Source: Pseudomonadota bacterium
GTDB lineage: Bacteria > Pseudomonadota > Gammaproteobacteria > Burkholderiales > Burkholderiaceae_C
DNA length: 64,000 bases
Direction of reading: 5' to 3'
Assembly: GCA_021783695.1 (NCBI GenBank)
Contig: JAJXTO010000005.1
Coordinates: 1 to 64,000, forward strand
The position numbers were made by a program, and so were the translations under genes. The notes under the pieces are model-generated. The model saw only the letters and a program-made list of their open reading frames with translations, was not told the origin of the DNA and did not search any database. This document shows positions 16,845-28,451 of the stretch, in pieces; the stretch's first letter is position 1, and every line of letters begins with the position of its first letter.

Positions 16845-17942
16845 TCAGTCGTGACGATGGCGGTGATGCGCGTCCGGCACATGGGCATGCTGATGACTCA
16901 GCGCCGCATGCGCGTGCGCATGGCTGTGCCGCGTACCGGGCGGCAGCGGTGGCGTATGCACATGGTCGTGATGACCATCATCGCCTGGTCCGCCATGCAC
17001 ATGGCCGTGATCATGTTGCAGGGCGCCATGCGTGTGCAGATGGTCATGGCGTTCGCTGACATGCAGCCACACGCCCCAGGCCATCAGTCCCCCGGCCAAC
17101 ACCAGCCCGAGTGTCAGCGCCTCGCCCAGCAGCAACACCGCCAGCACCGCGCCGAAAAACGGCGCCACCGCAAAATACGCGCCGCTGCGCGCCGTGCCCA
17201 GATGACGCAGTGCGAGCACGAACAGCACCAGGCTCACGCCATAGCTGGCAAAGCCCAGCAGGCCGGACGCCGCCACGATCGGCCAGGTCGGCCATTGCGC
17301 CCCCAGCAGCAGGGCGAGCAGCAGATTCACGCTGCCCGCCACCAGGCCCTTGCTCATGGCGATGAATCCGGCGTCGGACAGCGCGACTTTGCGGGTCAGG
17401 TTATTGTCCAGCGCCCACCCCAGACAGGCGCCGACGACCGCCAGAGCGGGCCAGAGGCTGGCCCAGCCGAGCGCCGCACTCTGCCCCGGCCAGCTCAGCA
17501 CCACGCTGCCCATCACGATCGCCAGCATGCCCAAGGCGATGCGGCGATCAAAATTTTCCCGGAATACGAACCATGCCAGCAAGGCGGTGAACACACTCTC
17601 CAGATTGAGCAGCAGCGAGGCCCCGGTCGCCGGCATGTGCGACAGACCTGCCATCAACAGCACAGGCGCGGCAACGCCGCCGCAGGCAATCGCTCCGGCC
17701 AGCCAGCGCCACTCTCCCGGCTGCAGGCGGGGCGACGACGCCACACCTCGCAAGGCGCGAAATGCACGCAGGCTTGCCAGACCGATTCCCGAGCCCAGAT
17801 AGAGCAGCGCAGCAAGCATCCAGGGGCTGGTGTCGGCCAGCAACAGCTTGGCGATCGGCGTGCTGGCGCCAAACAGCAAGGCGGCGGCAAGCGCCATGGC
17901 GATGCCCTGGTTGTGATGCCCTTGAGTATGGGAAGTGGACAT
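16845..17942 (-). CDS. EamA/DMT-family transporter with His-rich C-terminal tail
   Basis: A 365-residue protein. Residues 12 to about 290 form two five-helix EamA repeats (drug/metabolite transporter superfamily). The last roughly 70 residues are cytoplasmic or periplasmic and contain about 24 histidines (HDHLHTHGALQHDHGHVHGG, HSHAHAHA, HHRHRHD). Such tails bind Ni, Zn or Co in metallochaperones and some metal permeases. The N-terminus also has HTQGHHNQG. With CDF, MerR and ars genes nearby, a metal-linked role is a reasonable guess, but DMT proteins normally move organic solutes. Confidence 0.85.
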   Translation of the reverse strand: MSTSHTQGHHNQGIAMALAAALLFGASTPIAKLLLADTSPWMLAALLYLGSGIGLASLRAFRALRGVASSPRLQPGEWRWLAGAIACGGVAAPVLLMAGLSHMPATGASLLLNLESVFTALLAWFVFRENFDRRIALGMLAIVMGSVVLSWPGQSAALGWASLWPALAVVGACLGWALDNNLTRKVALSDAGFIAMSKGLVAGSVNLLLALLLGAQWPTWPIVAASGLLGFASYGVSLVLFVLALRHLGTARSGAYFAVAPFFGAVLAVLLLGEALTLGLVLAGGLMAWGVWLHVSERHDHLHTHGALQHDHGHVHGGPGDDGHHDHVHTPPLPPGTRHSHAHAHAALSHQHAHVPDAHHRHRHD

Positions 17943-18105
17943 GGAATGGTTGGAAGTCAGGGCAGGATGTGGGGATCAGCGGCGAATGTGTTGCGAGGTA
18001 TTGTCAGCACGTATGCCTTGTGACCCTAGGTGATCCTGCCTTGCCTTCTGCGCCGCAGCAGGCAATTTCAAGTCAGCAGCGAGGCGATAGGCAACAACGC
18101 GCATC

Positions 18106-18183
18106 ATGAGAACAGAAATCTATCCGGCTATCCTAGGGGTTCTGCTCATCGTCTGCCTGTCCATCGGGTTGAGTGTGGGCTAG
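18106..18183 (+). CDS. Possible 25-residue single-span membrane peptide
   Basis: This short ORF begins MRTEIYPAILGVLLIVCLS and continues as a hydrophobic helix after a short polar N-terminus, resembling small membrane proteins such as KdpF or CydX in shape only. A GAGG lies about 20 nt upstream, further than ideal. It sits in the 340-bp gap between the EamA and cysM genes, where nothing else is apparent. It could be chance. Confidence 0.3.
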   Translation: MRTEIYPAILGVLLIVCLSIGLSVG

Positions 18184-18282
18184 CGCCTCTGTTCAGAGTC
18201 GGCGCAGACGGCGCGCCCGATCAATGCATGTCGCAGGTGCCGATTGCACCCGCCAGCAGCCCGGCAAACAGTCGTTGCGCCT

Positions 18283-19185
18283 TCAGGCCGGAAACACTCC
18301 GGTGCTCAGGTAGCGGTCGCCCCGGTCGCAGACGACGAACACAATGGTGGCGTTTTCCACCTCGCGGGCGATACGCAACGCCACCTCGCAGGCGCCCGCT
18401 GCGCTGATGCCGCAGAACAACCCTTCCTCGCGGGCGAGCTTGCGCGCCATGTTCTCGGCAGCGGTCTGGCTGACATATTCCAGCCGGTCCACACGCTGTG
18501 GCTCGTAAATCTTTGGCAGATACTCCTGCGGCCATTTGCGGATGCCGGGAATGCTGGAACCTTCCTCCGGCTGCGCGCCGATGATCTGCACGGCCGGACT
18601 CTGCTCCTTGAGGTAATGCGATACCCCGGTGATGGTGCCTGTGGTGCCCATGGCGCTGACGAAGTGGGTGATGCGTCCGGCCGTGTCGCGCCAGATCTCG
18701 GGGCCGGTGGTTTCATAGTGCGCACGCGGATTGTCGGCGTTGGCGAATTGGTCGAGCATCAGCCCCTTGCCGTCGCGCTGCATCTGTTCGGCCAGGTCGC
18801 GGGCATATTCCATGCCGCCGCTCTTCGGGGTGAGCAACAGCTCGGCGCCAAAGGCCTTCATGGTCTGCGCCCGCTCGATGCTGAGGTTTTCCGGCATGAC
18901 GAGCACCATGCGGTAGCCGAGGATGGCCGCTGCCATCGCCAGCGCAATGCCGGTATTGCCCGAAGTGGCCTCGATCAGCGTGTCGCCGGGCTTGATGGTG
19001 CCGCGCTCCTGTGCGCGGCGGATCATGGACAGCGCCGCGCGGTCCTTCACCGACCCGGCAGGATTGTTGCCTTCGAGCTTGCCCAGAATGACATTGCCGC
19101 GCCGGGCATTGTCGGCACCGGGAATGCGCTGCAGCTGCACCAGTGGGGTGTTGCCGATCACCTGATCGATGGTCAGATAGTGCAT
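18283..19185 (-). CDS. cysM: Cysteine synthase B (O-acetylserine sulfhydrylase)
   Basis: PLP enzyme making cysteine (or S-sulfocysteine) from O-acetylserine and sulfide or thiosulfate. The PLP lysine is in EGNNPAGSVKDRAA, the phosphate-binding loop in EATSGNTGIALA, and SAMGTTGTITGVS follows. CysM-type features such as KIYEPQRVD and CGISAAGA are present. The 300-residue length suits CysM. It lies 36 bp downstream of hemY on the same strand. Confidence 0.92.
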   Translation of the reverse strand: MHYLTIDQVIGNTPLVQLQRIPGADNARRGNVILGKLEGNNPAGSVKDRAALSMIRRAQERGTIKPGDTLIEATSGNTGIALAMAAAILGYRMVLVMPENLSIERAQTMKAFGAELLLTPKSGGMEYARDLAEQMQRDGKGLMLDQFANADNPRAHYETTGPEIWRDTAGRITHFVSAMGTTGTITGVSHYLKEQSPAVQIIGAQPEEGSSIPGIRKWPQEYLPKIYEPQRVDRLEYVSQTAAENMARKLAREEGLFCGISAAGACEVALRIAREVENATIVFVVCDRGDRYLSTGVFPA

Positions 19186-19221
19186 GCCTGTCTCCGTGTC
19201 CGAAGCCCGGCCCGTGCGGGC

Positions 19222-20436
19222 TCAGGCGTGTTTGCTCTGCGGCTCGATCGCCGCCAGATCGATCGCGGCGGCGCGCCAGTGGCGCTGCGCCTGATCTTCG
19301 CGTTCGATGCCTTCGAGCAGTTGCGCCAGCGCAGCGTGAATCTGGCCACGCAGCCGCCGTTCGTCCTCGCCGCAGGCCTGGATGGCTTTTTGCAGATGTT
19401 GCTGCGCCTTGCCCCAGAGCTGCAGTTCGGCGCAGGCCGCACCGGCCAGGAACAGGGCCTGCGCCTCCTGTGGCCAGCGCCCCAGCCACTGCTCGGTCTG
19501 CGAAACGAAACCCGCGTCGATGCCCTGCAGCATGCCGCGCAGGGTTGGCATGAACAGGGCGGGCTCGGCCTGCGGACGGTTGAGCGCGGCGATGAGCAAC
19601 TGTCGCGCCTCGTCCAGCGCGCCAGCGGCGGCAAACCCGCGCGCCGCCGCAACCACCAGGGCCGGTTCGGTGCGCTCTTGCGCGGTCAGTTTGTTCCAGG
19701 TGACGCGCAGGGCTTGCGGATCGTCGCCGGCCTGGCGCAGTAGCCCCGTTGCCGCTGTGTGCAGCATGGCCTGCGCCGCTGCGGGATGCAGCGCGCCATG
19801 CTTGAGCAGGGTGCGCGCCAGACGCAACACGTCCGCATGGTCGTTGATCTTGCGCGCGGCCTGCAGTTCGATGCGCAGGGCATGCGTGCGCCGCCGCACC
19901 CCGGCGGGCAGGCCGCGCAACAGCGACAGGGCATCGCGCGGCTGCTTGGAGTCGAGCTGCCACTGCGCCTGCAGCAGCACGGCGGCATCCCGGGCATCTT
20001 GCGGCAGCTGGGCGAGGTAGGCGTCGCGCCGGTCATAGGCCTGGAGCTGCTGCGCCGACTGAGCTGCGGTCAGCAGGGCTGCCGGAGCGAAATCGGTGAA
20101 CTCCGCAGCACGCTGCGCCGCGCGCTCGGCGCGGCGAAAGCGTCCGCCGAAATAGTCGGACATGCCGTTGTGCAAGGCCTGCGCCGCAAGCCGCAGGCGC
20201 CGCCGGGCGCGAAATTCCGCGGCAGCGCGCGGCATGCCGAACAACAGCGACAAGCCACGCATCGCCAGGTACAGCACAACAAACGCCAGCAGCAGCAGCA
20301 GCACAGCGAAGTTCAGCGACACATCCACCCGCCAGGGCGGAAGCAGCACGGCGACATTGCCGGAATTCAGGGTGGAGCCCAGCGCCAGCAGCACGGCGGC
20401 CGCGGCCAGTATCAAGACCCAGACGAGCCAGCGCAT
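19222..20436 (-). CDS. hemY: HemY-family membrane protein of the hem operon
   Basis: A 404-residue protein with two N-terminal transmembrane helices (residues 1-23 and about 42-65) followed by a helical, TPR-like soluble domain rich in Ala, Leu and Gln. This matches the proteobacterial HemY family (PF07219), encoded after hemX. It is not the Bacillus protoporphyrinogen oxidase of the same name. It has been proposed to help assemble or channel late tetrapyrrole enzymes. Its start overlaps the hemX stop (TGATG). Confidence 0.9.
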   Translation of the reverse strand: MRWLVWVLILAAAAVLLALGSTLNSGNVAVLLPPWRVDVSLNFAVLLLLLAFVVLYLAMRGLSLLFGMPRAAAEFRARRRLRLAAQALHNGMSDYFGGRFRRAERAAQRAAEFTDFAPAALLTAAQSAQQLQAYDRRDAYLAQLPQDARDAAVLLQAQWQLDSKQPRDALSLLRGLPAGVRRRTHALRIELQAARKINDHADVLRLARTLLKHGALHPAAAQAMLHTAATGLLRQAGDDPQALRVTWNKLTAQERTEPALVVAAARGFAAAGALDEARQLLIAALNRPQAEPALFMPTLRGMLQGIDAGFVSQTEQWLGRWPQEAQALFLAGAACAELQLWGKAQQHLQKAIQACGEDERRLRGQIHAALAQLLEGIEREDQAQRHWRAAAIDLAAIEPQSKHA

Positions 20437-21575
20437 CAGGGCGCTCCGGTGTCCAGCGTGGAGAGCACGGCCAGCGACTCCAGATTGGCCGCCGGATTGG
20501 CCGACAGGTCGAGCTGCGCGGCCTGCCGCGCCAGCGACAGCGCCTGCACCATGCGCGGCTGCCGCCTGTCGAAGTAGGTATTGAGCGCCTCGGTGATGCC
20601 GCTCATGTCACTGCGGTAGGCCACGGCATTGCGCGACAGCAGGTCGAGCCGGGCGTTGAGGATGCGCAGCTTGAGGTTTTCGCGCAGGAACTCGCCTTGC
20701 TGCGGCGAAGCCAGCAGCGCATCACGCGAGCCGACGCGGGTAATGCCGAAGAGCTGCACCAGACTGGCGCGAAAACGCTCGAACCAATCACCCAGCCAGG
20801 GCGCCCAGTTTGGAGCGGGCGCCACGGCAGAGGCCCCATCCACCGGCAGCGGCTTGGCTGCGGTGCCCATCTGCAGCGGTGCGGCGGAAGACACCAGACG
20901 CAATTCATCCACCAGAGCGGTCAGGTCGTTGAGCTTGTGCGCCGCGGCGGCGATGTCGGGCGTGACGGCGCTGCGCAGGCGGGTGAGGTCGGCCTGCACT
21001 GCGCGGCGCAGGATCTGCGCCTTGGGATTGGGCGAGCGCGCCAGCCGCACATCGGCGCTTTGCAGCGTGGCGATCAGCGGCTGCACATTGCCGATGAGCT
21101 GCGCCTGCTGTTGCGCCAGGGCAATGAGTTGCCCGGTTTCGGACAGGCGGGCCTGATCGCGGCTTTTGGCAAAGTCTTCGTACAGGGTTTCCAGTGCCTG
21201 GCGCTGCGCGGCAAAGTCTTGCTGGCGCGATTCGAGTACGGCAATGCGCGCCGTCAGGTCGCGCACCGAGTCGCTGGCCTGCTTGGTCAGGGTCTTGGCC
21301 TCGATGGAATTCGTCGTCGCGGACTGCAGGCGCTGCGCAATCTCGGACTGCGTGGCATAGAGGCGGCTGTTGAGCCACCACGCCATGGCCACAAGCGCAA
21401 CGATGAGTGCAATGAGCACCGGCCAGATCAATCGGGCGCCCGGCAGTGCAACGGGCTCGGTCTTCTGCGTCGCAAGCTGCGGCGCTGGCGGTGCGGAGGC
21501 AGGCGCGCCTGTGGCGGCCGGATGGTCCTCTGCTGCCGGGGGCTGTGCGCCAGGGCTGGTGTTGAGCTCAGTCAT
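20436..21575 (-). CDS. hemX: HemX-family protein of the hem operon
   Basis: A 379-residue protein with a Pro/Ala-rich cytoplasmic N-terminus, one transmembrane helix (LIWPVLIALIVALVAMAWWLN, about residues 49-69) and a long periplasmic coiled-coil-like domain. This is the HemX (PF04375) layout. Often annotated as uroporphyrinogen-III C-methyltransferase, it lacks the SAM-binding motifs of CysG/CobA, so that annotation would be wrong here. It lies between hemD and hemY, 9 bp from hemD. Confidence 0.9.
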   Translation of the reverse strand: MTELNTSPGAQPPAAEDHPAATGAPASAPPAPQLATQKTEPVALPGARLIWPVLIALIVALVAMAWWLNSRLYATQSEIAQRLQSATTNSIEAKTLTKQASDSVRDLTARIAVLESRQQDFAAQRQALETLYEDFAKSRDQARLSETGQLIALAQQQAQLIGNVQPLIATLQSADVRLARSPNPKAQILRRAVQADLTRLRSAVTPDIAAAAHKLNDLTALVDELRLVSSAAPLQMGTAAKPLPVDGASAVAPAPNWAPWLGDWFERFRASLVQLFGITRVGSRDALLASPQQGEFLRENLKLRILNARLDLLSRNAVAYRSDMSGITEALNTYFDRRQPRMVQALSLARQAAQLDLSANPAANLESLAVLSTLDTGAP

Positions 21576-21584
21576 ACGGTCATT

Positions 21585-22442
21585 CTAGGTCGCAGGGGCC
21601 AGCCGCCGCAGTGTGGAAAGCACCGCATCAGTCGACGAACTGGTCAGCTCCACCTGCCCAAAACCCGCCTCGCGCAGTGTTTGCGCGATGCGCGGGTGGA
21701 TGGCCAGGGCGCGCTGCTGGTGCAGCCGTGTCGGGGCGATTGCGGCCTGTACCAGTAGCCCCTGCAGGTTGCGCACGGCTTCGGAAGACGAAAACAGCCA
21801 CCAGCCGTCACTGTCCAGCGCGGCGCGCAATAGCGCGACGGTGTGGGCGTTGTATTCCGGGGCCAGGCGGCTGTAGGCCTCGACGATCTTGACCTTTGCT
21901 CCGGCCTCTTCGAGTTTGCGCGCGATCAGGTCGCGTCCCGCACCACCGCGAAAAATCTTCACATGCCGCCCTGCCCACGGGAAAGTCGCCACCGGCCCGG
22001 GGGCGAAAGCAAGCTGCAGGGCGTTCCACAAGGCTTCCGAGTCGCCCTCCCCGCCCAGTTCCTCGCGGGTTTCGGGCGCAACCAGCCGCGGCCACGGGAT
22101 GTCTTCGGGCTGCGCCGTCAGGGCGCGGCGCGCAGCACGCAGGCTGCCGTCGCCCACCACGCCGATGGCGCAGCGCGCAGGCCAGGGCCCAGGCAAGGCA
22201 GCAAACACTGCAGCCACCGCCGTGGGGCTGACAGGCACCGCCAGATCGGTCTGCGGCAAGGCGGCCAGTGCGGCATGGAAGCGCGCCAGATCAGGCGGCG
22301 GCCCGATATGCTGCAGCGGGAAGTCGATCAGCCGTACCCCGGCCTGGCCGCAGGCCTGCGCCAGCGCCCCGGACTGCGTCGGCACGCGGGTTACGATCAG
22401 TGTGGTGTGCAGCAAGATCGCCCCGCCAGCCGCTGGATCCAT
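21585..22442 (-). CDS. hemD: Uroporphyrinogen-III synthase
   Basis: Closes hydroxymethylbilane into uroporphyrinogen III with inversion of ring D. HemD is poorly conserved; the evidence is position between hemC and hemX, the 285-residue length and the two-domain pattern TTLIVTRVPTQSGALAQACGQAG at the start and WWLFSSSEAVRNLQGLL near the end. The start at 22442 lies 5 bp after the hemC stop. The ORF-track start at 22700 reads through hemC and is rejected. Confidence 0.9.
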   Translation of the reverse strand: MDPAAGGAILLHTTLIVTRVPTQSGALAQACGQAGVRLIDFPLQHIGPPPDLARFHAALAALPQTDLAVPVSPTAVAAVFAALPGPWPARCAIGVVGDGSLRAARRALTAQPEDIPWPRLVAPETREELGGEGDSEALWNALQLAFAPGPVATFPWAGRHVKIFRGGAGRDLIARKLEEAGAKVKIVEAYSRLAPEYNAHTVALLRAALDSDGWWLFSSSEAVRNLQGLLVQAAIAPTRLHQQRALAIHPRIAQTLREAGFGQVELTSSSTDAVLSTLRRLAPAT

Positions 22443-22446
22443 GCGA

Positions 22447-23400
22447 TCAATGCGCGCCGAGCTGCGCCAGCAGCGCGTCGGCGCCCTGATCGCGCAGTTG
22501 TTGCGCCACCTGCCGTCCGAGCGCCTCGGCCTGCACCAGATCGGTGACACATGCCTGCGCCTGCGCCCGCAAGGCGCGGCTCCCATCGGGCAGACCCAGC
22601 AGGGCGCGAAGCACCATGTCCTGCCCGTCCAGCGTGGCATGGCCCCCCATGGGGGTGGTGCAACTGCCGCCCAGTCCGCGCGACACGGCGCGCTCGGCAT
22701 GCGCGCACAGCGCGGTGGGCAGATGATTCAGCGGGGCCAGCGCCTGCGCCAGCTCCGGCCGGTCGGCGCGGATTTCAATGCCCAGCGCTGCCTGCCCGAC
22801 GGCCGGCAGCATGTCGTCGGTGTCGATCACGGCGCGCACGCGATCGCCCAGGCCCAGCCGCTTGAGCCCGGCTGCTGCCAGCAGAATGCCAGCGTATTGC
22901 CCTTCATCGAGTTTGCGCAGGCGGGTGTCGAGATTGCCACGCAAGGGCTCGACGCGCAGATGCGGGTGGCGCGCGCGCAACTGCGATTCGCGCCGCAAAC
23001 TGGAGGTGCCCACCACGGCGCCCGCAGGCACCTCGGCCAGACTGGCGTAGCGTGCGCTCACCCAGGCGTCGCGCGGGTCTTCGCGCTCCATCACAGCGGC
23101 GAGGGTGAAGCCAGGTGGCAGCACCATGGGCACATCCTTGAGGGAATGCACCGCGAGATCGGCGTGGCCCTGCTCCATGGCCACTTCGAGTTCCTTGACG
23201 AACAGGCCCTTGCCGCCAATCTTGGCCAGCGATTTGTCGAGAATCTGGTCGCCCTGCGTGGTCATGCCGAAAATCCGCACATCACACGCCGGATACAGCG
23301 CCTTGAGCACATCGCGCACATGCTCGGCCTGCCACAGGGCAAGACGGCTTTCGCGCGTGGCGATGACGAGAGACTGGGGTGGGGTGAAGGTCGAAGTCAT
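22447..23400 (-). CDS. hemC: Porphobilinogen deaminase (hydroxymethylbilane synthase)
   Basis: Polymerises four porphobilinogens into hydroxymethylbilane. Signatures seen: [53 protein letters not shown] and the dipyrromethane cofactor cysteine in [12 protein letters not shown]. At 317 residues it is full length. It leads the hemC-hemD-hemX-hemY operon and is divergent from ppc. Confidence 0.96.
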   Translation of the reverse strand: MTSTFTPPQSLVIATRESRLALWQAEHVRDVLKALYPACDVRIFGMTTQGDQILDKSLAKIGGKGLFVKELEVAMEQGHADLAVHSLKDVPMVLPPGFTLAAVMEREDPRDAWVSARYASLAEVPAGAVVGTSSLRRESQLRARHPHLRVEPLRGNLDTRLRKLDEGQYAGILLAAAGLKRLGLGDRVRAVIDTDDMLPAVGQAALGIEIRADRPELAQALAPLNHLPTALCAHAERAVSRGLGGSCTTPMGGHATLDGQDMVLRALLGLPDGSRALRAQAQACVTDLVQAEALGRQVAQQLRDQGADALLAQLGAH

Positions 23401-23458
23401 TCCAGGATTCTATGAGTGCCCCCAGACCTGCCGCTGCGCGTCAGCCCCCCGATAGGGG

Positions 23459-23493
23459 TGAGAAACACTTGGAGCGGCCCTGCGCGTTTCTCA
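23459..23493. repeat. Inverted repeat in the hemC-ppc intergenic region
   Basis: TGAGAAAC (23459-23466) pairs with GTTTCTCA (23486-23493) across a 19-nt loop. It lies in the 271-bp gap between the divergent hemC and ppc starts, where regulators of either gene might bind. I see nothing else distinctive in this gap. Confidence 0.4.
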
Positions 23494-23671
23494 AAGCCTA
23501 TTCAGCAACCCGCTTCCGCAGCCGCGAAATTTTGCGCAATGCGAAACGCTGGCTACTCGTCCCTGCGGCAACGCAAATCCCGGTGCGACGCAGGCGCGCA
23601 TTTTGCTTCGGATTTGGCATGCGCTGATAGCATCACTGCGCCCCATTTTCGTCATACCCCATCCCCCCGCC

Positions 23672-26482
<2,811 letters not shown>

Positions 26483-26494
26483 CCGGCGCGCAGA

Positions 26495-27502
26495 TCAGCC
26501 GCGCCCGCGCGCCGCCACGGCGGGCTGCCAGCCCTGCAGCGCCTGCGCAGCGGCGGCATAGCCGATATCGATGGCCTCGGCAGCGCGGCCAAATTCGAGA
26601 AAACGAATATCGGCCAGCGGCGGGCGGATGAGCAGATCCGCGGGCTCGATGGCCAAGCGCATGCGTGTGAGGCTCATTTCCATCACGTTCACCGAGGCCA
26701 GCAGCACCTCGAACAGATTGGGCAGCGCGTCACTGCGGTCCGCCCAGCGCGAAAACTGCGCGCGCGTGTTGCTGCCAAGCAGCAGGCGCGATTTGAGGTC
26801 GCCCATCACCCGGCGGTAATCCGTCACCCAGCTCTGCGCCTGCTGGTCTGTGACCGCAAGGCGTTTGGGCGCACCGCGCTGCAGACGCGGCCGGCCGTCC
26901 ACCACGCCATGATTCAAGTCCACGGCAATGACCACGTCGGCCCCGAGCGCGCGCGCCACGCTCACCGGCAGCGGGTTGCTCAGGCCGCCATCGACCAGCA
27001 CCTGCGCGCCACGGCGCACCGGGGTGAAGATGCCGGGTACGGCAATGCTGGCGCGCACCGCGTCGATCACGTCGCCATCCTGCAGGATCACCTCGTCGCC
27101 GCTGAGCAGATCGGTCGCCACGGCGGCGAAGCGGGTGGGCAGATCAACAATCTGCGTGGCCGGCAGATGCTCGCGCACCAGCGCCGTGACCTTGGCGCCA
27201 TCGATCAGTCCTGAACGCGGGAACACCATGTCGAAAAACGACAGGGTCTTTTTCCAGTCGAAGGTCTTGAACGTGGCCTCCAGGCCATCGGTGCTGCCCG
27301 AAGCGGCAATCGCCCCCACCAGCGCGCCGATACTGCAGCCGGCGATGCAGTCGATCTGCACCCCGGCATCGGCCAAGGCCCGCAACACCCCCAGATGCGC
27401 CATGCCACGCGCAGAGCCGCCGCCCAGCGCCAGCCCCACGCGCTGACGCTTGCGGCTTTGCTCGGACGGCGCGGCTGATTGCGGCACAGGACGGGATGGC
27501 AT
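26495..27502 (-). CDS. Patatin-like phospholipase (RssA-like)
   Basis: A 335-residue patatin-fold serine acyl hydrolase. The oxyanion motif LALGGGSARGMAHLGVL, the nucleophile motif GCSIG and the Asp of the catalytic dyad in VDGGLSNPLP are all present. No signal peptide is seen, so it is probably cytoplasmic. The physiological lipid substrate is unknown. It converges on ppc with a 12-bp gap. Confidence 0.9.
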   Translation of the reverse strand: MPSRPVPQSAAPSEQSRKRQRVGLALGGGSARGMAHLGVLRALADAGVQIDCIAGCSIGALVGAIAASGSTDGLEATFKTFDWKKTLSFFDMVFPRSGLIDGAKVTALVREHLPATQIVDLPTRFAAVATDLLSGDEVILQDGDVIDAVRASIAVPGIFTPVRRGAQVLVDGGLSNPLPVSVARALGADVVIAVDLNHGVVDGRPRLQRGAPKRLAVTDQQAQSWVTDYRRVMGDLKSRLLLGSNTRAQFSRWADRSDALPNLFEVLLASVNVMEMSLTRMRLAIEPADLLIRPPLADIRFLEFGRAAEAIDIGYAAAAQALQGWQPAVAARGRG

Positions 27503-27601
27503 GCCGCAAGGATACGGCCTGTGTCCTATGTCTTTGCTAAGACTGGCTCCCTAGAGTGGATCTCACGCCTGCCTCGACAGTCCATTTCAGGGAGTTTTAC
27601 C

Positions 27602-27748
27602 ATGTTCAAACGCAAATCCACCCTGGCCCTTGCGGCCCTTGTTCTCACCTCGGCAGCGGCTGGCGCGGGCGTATTTGCCGCAGGGCAGTCCGGCATCGCC
27701 GCCACCCAAGACAGGCCCGACTTCGACGACCACGATCAGCAGGACTGA
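27602..27748 (+). CDS. Small exported peptide with acidic tail, unknown function
   Basis: A 48-residue ORF: a Sec-type signal (MFKRKSTLALAALVLTSAAAGAGVFA) followed by about 20 mature residues ending DFDDHDQQD. GGGAG lies 8 nt before the ATG and a strong terminator follows 20 bp after the stop, so it looks like a free-standing transcription unit. The acidic Asp/His tail could bind a metal. I do not recognise the family. Confidence 0.6.
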   Translation: MFKRKSTLALAALVLTSAAAGAGVFAAGQSGIAATQDRPDFDDHDQQD

Positions 27749-27766
27749 GCACTGCCCGCCGTCTTT

Positions 27767-27796
27767 GCTCCGCACCGGGAGCGGAGACTTTTTTTT
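27767..27796 (+). terminator. Rho-independent terminator after the small exported peptide gene
   Basis: CTCCGC-ACCGGGA-GCGGAG forms a GC-rich stem, followed after two bases by eight T residues. Confidence 0.85.
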
Positions 27797-27828
27797 GATT
27801 CGAAGATTCCCCGAAATAACGCCGCCCC

Positions 27829-28446
27829 ATGCTCCATCTCCCCGCCCTCTGGAACGCGATCAATCTCGGTCTCTACATGCATTGGGCTGCCGTCGGCGGC
27901 GCGTCGCAAGTCAGCGTGGATGTGGCCTTGTTGTTCGCCGAATACGCCATCTATGCCGCGCCGCTGCTGCTGGTCTGGGGCTGGCTGCGCCGACCGGACG
28001 CGCTGCGCCTGCCGCTGGTGCAGGCAGCGGGCGCGGTGCTGCTTGCCCTGGGCATCAATCAGCTCATCGGGCTGATGGTGTTCGAGCCGCGACCCTTTGC
28101 GGTCGGTCTTGGCCCGGCGCTTTTGGCGCACGCGCCCGACAGCAGCTTCCCAAGCGACCACCTCACGGTGATGTGGGCCGTGGCGGCCAGCCTGCTGCTT
28201 TCTGCCCCGTGGCGCAGGGCGGGTCTGCTGCTGGCGCTGCTGGGCCTGCCCATGGCCTGGGCGCGGATCTATCTCGGTGTGCATTGGCCACTGGACATGG
28301 TTGGCGCCGCGCTCAGCGGTGCCGTGGCCGCGCTGGTCATGCACGGCGCGCGCGGCTGGCTTCTGCAGCCCGCCATGCCCCTGCTTTCCCGCCTGTATCG
28401 CAAGCTGTTCGCCCTGGCCATCCACCATGGCTGGGCGCTACGCTAA
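27829..28446 (+). CDS. PAP2-family membrane phosphatase (undecaprenyl-diphosphatase-like)
   Basis: A 205-residue PAP2 enzyme with five to six membrane segments. Phosphatase motifs: FEPRPF (motif 1), PSDHLTVMWA (motif 2) and ARIYLGVHWPLDMVGA (motif 3). The PSDH variant and small size resemble BcrC/YbjG undecaprenyl-pyrophosphate phosphatases, which recycle the lipid carrier for peptidoglycan. It precedes the RND efflux genes by only 5 bp and may be transcribed with them. Confidence 0.82.
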   Translation: MLHLPALWNAINLGLYMHWAAVGGASQVSVDVALLFAEYAIYAAPLLLVWGWLRRPDALRLPLVQAAGAVLLALGINQLIGLMVFEPRPFAVGLGPALLAHAPDSSFPSDHLTVMWAVAASLLLSAPWRRAGLLLALLGLPMAWARIYLGVHWPLDMVGAALSGAVAALVMHGARGWLLQPAMPLLSRLYRKLFALAIHHGWALR

Positions 28447-28451
28447 GACCC

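Noticed and set aside
20436-21575. Annotation of hemX as uroporphyrinogen-III C-methyltransferase
   Set aside because: There is no SAM-binding methyltransferase motif; the single-helix, coiled-coil layout is that of HemX.
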